A stretch of DNA of 64,000 nucleotides, taken from positions 558,001 through 622,000 of the forward strand of contig JAEBUN010000006.1 in NCBI GenBank assembly GCA_023014365.1, in the 5' to 3' direction. The translations under genes were made by a program, and so were the position numbers. Below the pieces are notes generated by a model that saw only the letters and a program-made list of their open reading frames with translations, did no database searches and was not told the DNA's origin. Below are positions 62,459 through 64,000 of this stretch, piece by piece (the first letter of the stretch is position 1; each line of letters opens with the position of its first letter). This stretch comes from Lepiota brunneoincarnata. Taxonomy: Eukaryota; Basidiomycota; Agaricomycetes; Agaricales; Agaricaceae.

Positions 62459-63568
62459 TCAGCGCTTGACCCAGGTGTACTATGATAATGTAAGATAGTG
62501 CTTCATAGGACTTGGATTCACATGAACATACCGCCTTACGAGCCTTCGCCATTCCAGTCTTTTTCCTTTCCACCATGCGGGGATCGCGTCTTGTAAGTTT
62601 CGCTGGAGTGAAACAGGATGAGTACGCGTGATGCCCGAATTGAACTTCGGATACTCACCTCTCCGGAAGAGGGTCTCCAGCTGGGGCTCGTGTGCAACGA
62701 TGCCTTTGGCAATGCCATGGCCAACAGCATCAGATTGGCCGGTAGTTCCACCCCCGCGCACGAGAACAAAGATATTGTAAGCAGCCAAGGCACCAGCTAC
62801 TTTGAGGGGACGGGTCACTCGCTCGCGGTCGGCAGGAATTGTAAAGTACTCGTTGAGAGGAATGTTATTTATGAGGATAGTCGCAGGAGTGACTTGTGGT
62901 TTCCTTGGCTTGACAGCGCCCAGCCCCAGGAGGACCTCTGGTGAGTCTTCCGACAGCTTGACAGTGGACTCTTGTGGCTGGATGGGAATCATCCACACAC
63001 GTGCTGAGCTCGTCTTCCGCTTTCCAACCGTGTACGACCTTCCATACTCATCCAATGCGACCCTCTTTCTCTTTCCTCGTGCGAGCATGACGGCCTTGTT
63101 CCCGCTTTCAAAAAGCTCAATAACCTTGCGAATACCATCCGCAAGGGTGAGATGGCCAGCTGTCTCGGCTATCCGATGATAGTCATTGAGCTGGTTGAGG
63201 AGTTTGGTCACTCGCCGATAACGCGTAGTCGTGAGTTTGTCCTGGAAGTCGTTGGCCATCTCGACCTGGTTCTTCCATACGGGGTGCAACGGAGGGAGGC
63301 TCCGGCGTGCAAAGTCGGGGAGTGGGAGCAGGTGAAGGATTTTGAGCGAAGTACGAGTGCGTGCAATGGCCTTCTCGAGGGAGGCAACCTGATCATAGTA
63401 AACGGATCGGGCAGTGTAGAAGTTGGGGGATTCGGGAGCAGGCTTTTGGCGAGGAGGTCGCGGGATGTAGGATTGGGTAGAGGCGAGCTGGGATTGGGGG
63501 ATGTAGACAGTGCGGTGTAGTGGGCGCGTTGTGATGTTGGTGCGGAGGTGCTGTCGGAAGACGTTCAT
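62459..63568 (-). CDS. Mitochondrial small-subunit ribosomal protein uS9m
   Basis: Structural protein of the mitochondrial ribosome. The first 60 residues are Arg/Gln/Ser-rich without acidic residues, as expected of a presequence. A fungal-type N-terminal extension (PNFYTARSVYYDQVASLEKA) precedes the S9 core: GRSYTVGKRKTSSARVWMIP, INNIPLNEYFTIPADRERVT, VRGGGTTGQSDAVGHGIAKG. The C-terminus is rebuilt over two introns as LFRRAKLTRRDPRMVERKKT, GMAKARKA and YTWVKR, which inserts toward the P-site tRNA in S9 proteins. Yeast MRPS9 is the equivalent. Divergent from the CASP gene. Confidence 0.93.
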
Positions 63569-63736
63569 TGTTGCTCGCGACGGCGACGGCGTGCTTCAAG
63601 GTCAGAGAACCAAGAAAAACGAGGAAGTCACGTGTGGATACGCGACCCCCACGTCAGGACTCTTTTGGGCACGGCTACTTCTCGACTTGCCCCTTTCCAT
63701 GTCCCACGAAACAAACTTTTCTGGTGCCCTAGCAAC
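63569..63736. promoter_or_regulatory. Short divergent promoter, uS9m / CASP, with E-box
   Basis: One hundred and seventy bases between divergent starts, with TCACGTG (CACGTG at 63629-63634) near the middle. Shared control is possible but not shown. Confidence 0.45.
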
Positions 63737-64000
63737 ATGGCGGGGTACGTAGAAATATTCAACAACACGATAGACCCTCCCTTATCTTTATTTCTCATCT
63801 CAGACATAAACCTTACCGAGCTCCAGAAGACACTTGATGCACAGGGTATTGAAATAGTTGACAACCAAAAAGACAGCCTCATCGGCCGCAAAGCTCTCGC
63901 GGATAAAACCAAGGGTGCTCCTGCCCCAAACCAGAATACTGACAAGGAACTCACAGCTATCCATAGAATTCAAGAAAATACCCGATACTGAGAAGGTGAA
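63737..64000 (+). CDS. COY1: CASP/COY1 Golgi coiled-coil protein, 5' end
   Basis: Start of a Golgi tethering-type coiled-coil protein; the window ends inside it. The visible part reads INLTELQKTLDAQGIEIVDN, QKDSLIGRKALADKTK and, after an intron from about 63911 to 63966, EFKKIPDTEKV, which matches the conserved N-terminus of CASP homologues. Two readings of the first exon are possible. One has no intron and starts MAGYVEIFNNTIDPP. The other drops one G from the GGGG at 63742-63745 and uses the GTACGT donor, giving MADINL, which looks more natural. Only about 50 residues can be seen, so family but not domain content is supported. Confidence 0.75.

Overview
This window is a gene-dense piece of a nuclear genome from a basidiomycete fungus, most likely a mushroom-forming Agaricomycete. 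Short introns (about 50-60 nt, GT-AG with two GC-AG exceptions) break up most genes. The gene set fits this assignment: a Zn2Cys6 factor with the basidiomycete-style cluster and fungal_trans domain, an ERT1/AcuK regulator, an F-box protein of the mushroom type, a receptor-like multi-TM protein, and a membrane protein with a DUF7330-like ectodomain. I see no prophage, CRISPR, plasmid, rRNA or tRNA feature and no intact transposon. All calls come from reading the sequence and hand-splicing; no database search was run.

Layout. 1-6.2 kb: a vigilin/Scp160 KH protein (minus, cut by the window edge), divergent from ERO1 (disulfide formation in the ER), then a single-pass membrane protein. 6.5-12.7 kb: ATP sulfurylase (MET3), RNase H2 subunit B with a PCNA-binding tail, and an unknown Ser/Pro-rich protein. 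12.8-18.5 kb: 2-methylcitrate dehydratase divergent from a Zn2Cys6 regulator. 18.6-27.2 kb: a secreted Asp/Lys/Arg repeat protein, SNAPC3, COG7, SLU7 and a small multi-helix membrane protein. 27.5-36.2 kb: CHD1 remodeller divergent from TFIIH subunit TFB4, then taspase. 36.2-37.4 kb: a decayed-looking stretch. 37.4-43.5 kb: a damaged multi-TM gene, MTR-1-P isomerase (MRI1) and a hormone-sensitive-lipase-type hydrolase. 43.8-50 kb: a C2H2 zinc-finger protein, PEX5, a tiny ORF and a PRA1-family protein. 50.1-55.4 kb: ERT1/AcuK, a PrmC/MTQ1 methyltransferase and an F-box protein. 56.6-64 kb: an allantoicase-ureidoglycolate lyase fusion, BRE1, mitochondrial uS9, and the start of CASP/COY1.

How the genes relate. 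Most are unlinked housekeeping genes. Loose themes are gene expression (CHD1, TFB4, SNAPC3, SLU7, BRE1), sulfur and methionine metabolism (MET3, MRI1), and use of alternative carbon or nitrogen (methylcitrate cycle enzyme, ERT1 gluconeogenesis regulator, PEX5, lipase, allantoin breakdown). Eight gene pairs share divergent promoters, and CACGTG boxes recur in intergenic DNA.

The main caveat is quality. At least seven genes, most of them conserved, carry one apparent extra base that breaks an otherwise clean reading frame. This looks more like residual assembly insertions than biology, so affected proteins should be read across the break. No wholly new system is evident. The most distinctive items are the tandem-repeat secreted protein, the allantoicase-lyase fusion, the lipase with a charged insert, and the unassigned proteins.
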